Below, piece after piece: positions 6,833 to 6,954 of a DNA stretch of 6,954 nucleotides (position 1 is the first letter of the stretch; every line of letters starts with the position of its first letter). Position numbers and translations under genes: made by a program. The notes below the pieces were generated by a model, which saw nothing but the letters and a program-made list of their open reading frames with translations, was not told the DNA's origin and searched no databases. The stretch comes from Kiritimatiellia bacterium (GTDB lineage Bacteria; Verrucomicrobiota; Kiritimatiellia; RFP12; UBA1067). The stretch lies in NCBI GenBank assembly GCA_017629455.1, contig JAGBXE010000019.1, positions 1 to 6,954 of the forward strand, read 5' to 3'.

Positions 6833-6954
6833 ATTATTAACATTCGCATTACCTTCAATGACTGTAATAATTCCTTTTTCAAGGTCTACGTGTTCTATTA
6901 GTCCAATATGAGAAGATTTGCTACTATTTGTTTTCCCGTTACCTAAATCGACCA
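6833..6954 (-). CDS. Fragment resembling the end of a CHAP-type peptidoglycan hydrolase, in frame with the transporter
   Basis: The transporter frame remains open for 40 codons from its first ATG to the window edge. These residues are polar and not membrane-like. They contain VDLGNGKTNSS, then SHIGLIEHVD (from base 6913), then an IIT-VIEGN segment (to 6848). In CHAP (cysteine, histidine-dependent amidohydrolase/peptidase) domains, a D-x-x-x-G run, an HVGIVE segment with the catalytic His, and an IEGN segment follow each other in this order, so the fragment looks like the C-terminal third of such a domain; the catalytic Cys would lie outside the window. GC here is about 35% (40 of 114 bases from 6841) against about 48-50% in the adjacent transporter bases. 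The assignment rests on about 37 residues and is tentative. Confidence 0.5.

Noticed and set aside
1..6954. Search for a defence, mobile or CRISPR system
   Set aside because: No transposase, integrase, nuclease, regular spaced repeats, terminal inverted repeats or tRNA-like fold was recognised. All coding space is accounted for by six metabolic, envelope or housekeeping genes and one edge fragment.

Overview
The window is about 7 kb of densely packed bacterial DNA in which every credible gene reads on the minus strand. In transcription order (right to left) it holds: a 122-base stretch at the right edge with a different base composition; a FucP-type sugar:proton symporter without a complete first membrane helix; then a tight five-gene run of serine O-acetyltransferase (cysE/epsC type), the YchF/OLA1 ATPase, a PaaK-type arylacetate/phenylacetate-CoA ligase, an exported TPR protein resembling BatC of aerotolerance (Bat) operons, and murG, which runs off the left edge. 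No RNA gene, CRISPR array, insertion sequence, phage module or defence system is visible.

Organism: MurG, a secreted BatC-like TPR protein and a FucP-family symporter suggest a Gram-negative-type, probably anaerobic and sugar-using bacterium of medium GC (roughly 45-50%). Bat genes occur in Bacteroidota, Spirochaetota and the Planctomycetota/Verrucomicrobiota/Lentisphaerota group. The mix of proteins makes me lean to that last group, but this is low-confidence inference and no marker here settles it.

Layout: a 62-base gap separates the transporter from cysE. It contains a strong extended -10 promoter whose predicted start site falls almost on the cysE ATG. From there the five genes are joined by one-base overlaps (cysE/ychF, paaK/batC-like) or 14-base gaps that carry Shine-Dalgarno sequences (ychF/paaK, batC-like/murG). 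They probably form one transcript. The genes serve different processes (cysteine synthesis, ribosome-associated ATPase, aryl-CoA formation, envelope or stress TPR protein, peptidoglycan lipid II synthesis), so co-transcription looks like housekeeping packing and not a pathway.

The most unusual point is the right edge. The transporter frame stays open beyond its first ATG, but the upstream residues do not look like a transporter. They resemble the end of a CHAP-type peptidoglycan amidase (an SHIGLIE segment followed by an IEGN segment), and GC falls to about 35%. The join lies inside what should be transmembrane helix 1. An assembly chimera or a recombination junction is more likely than a working fusion. 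I see no convincing new biological system in the window.
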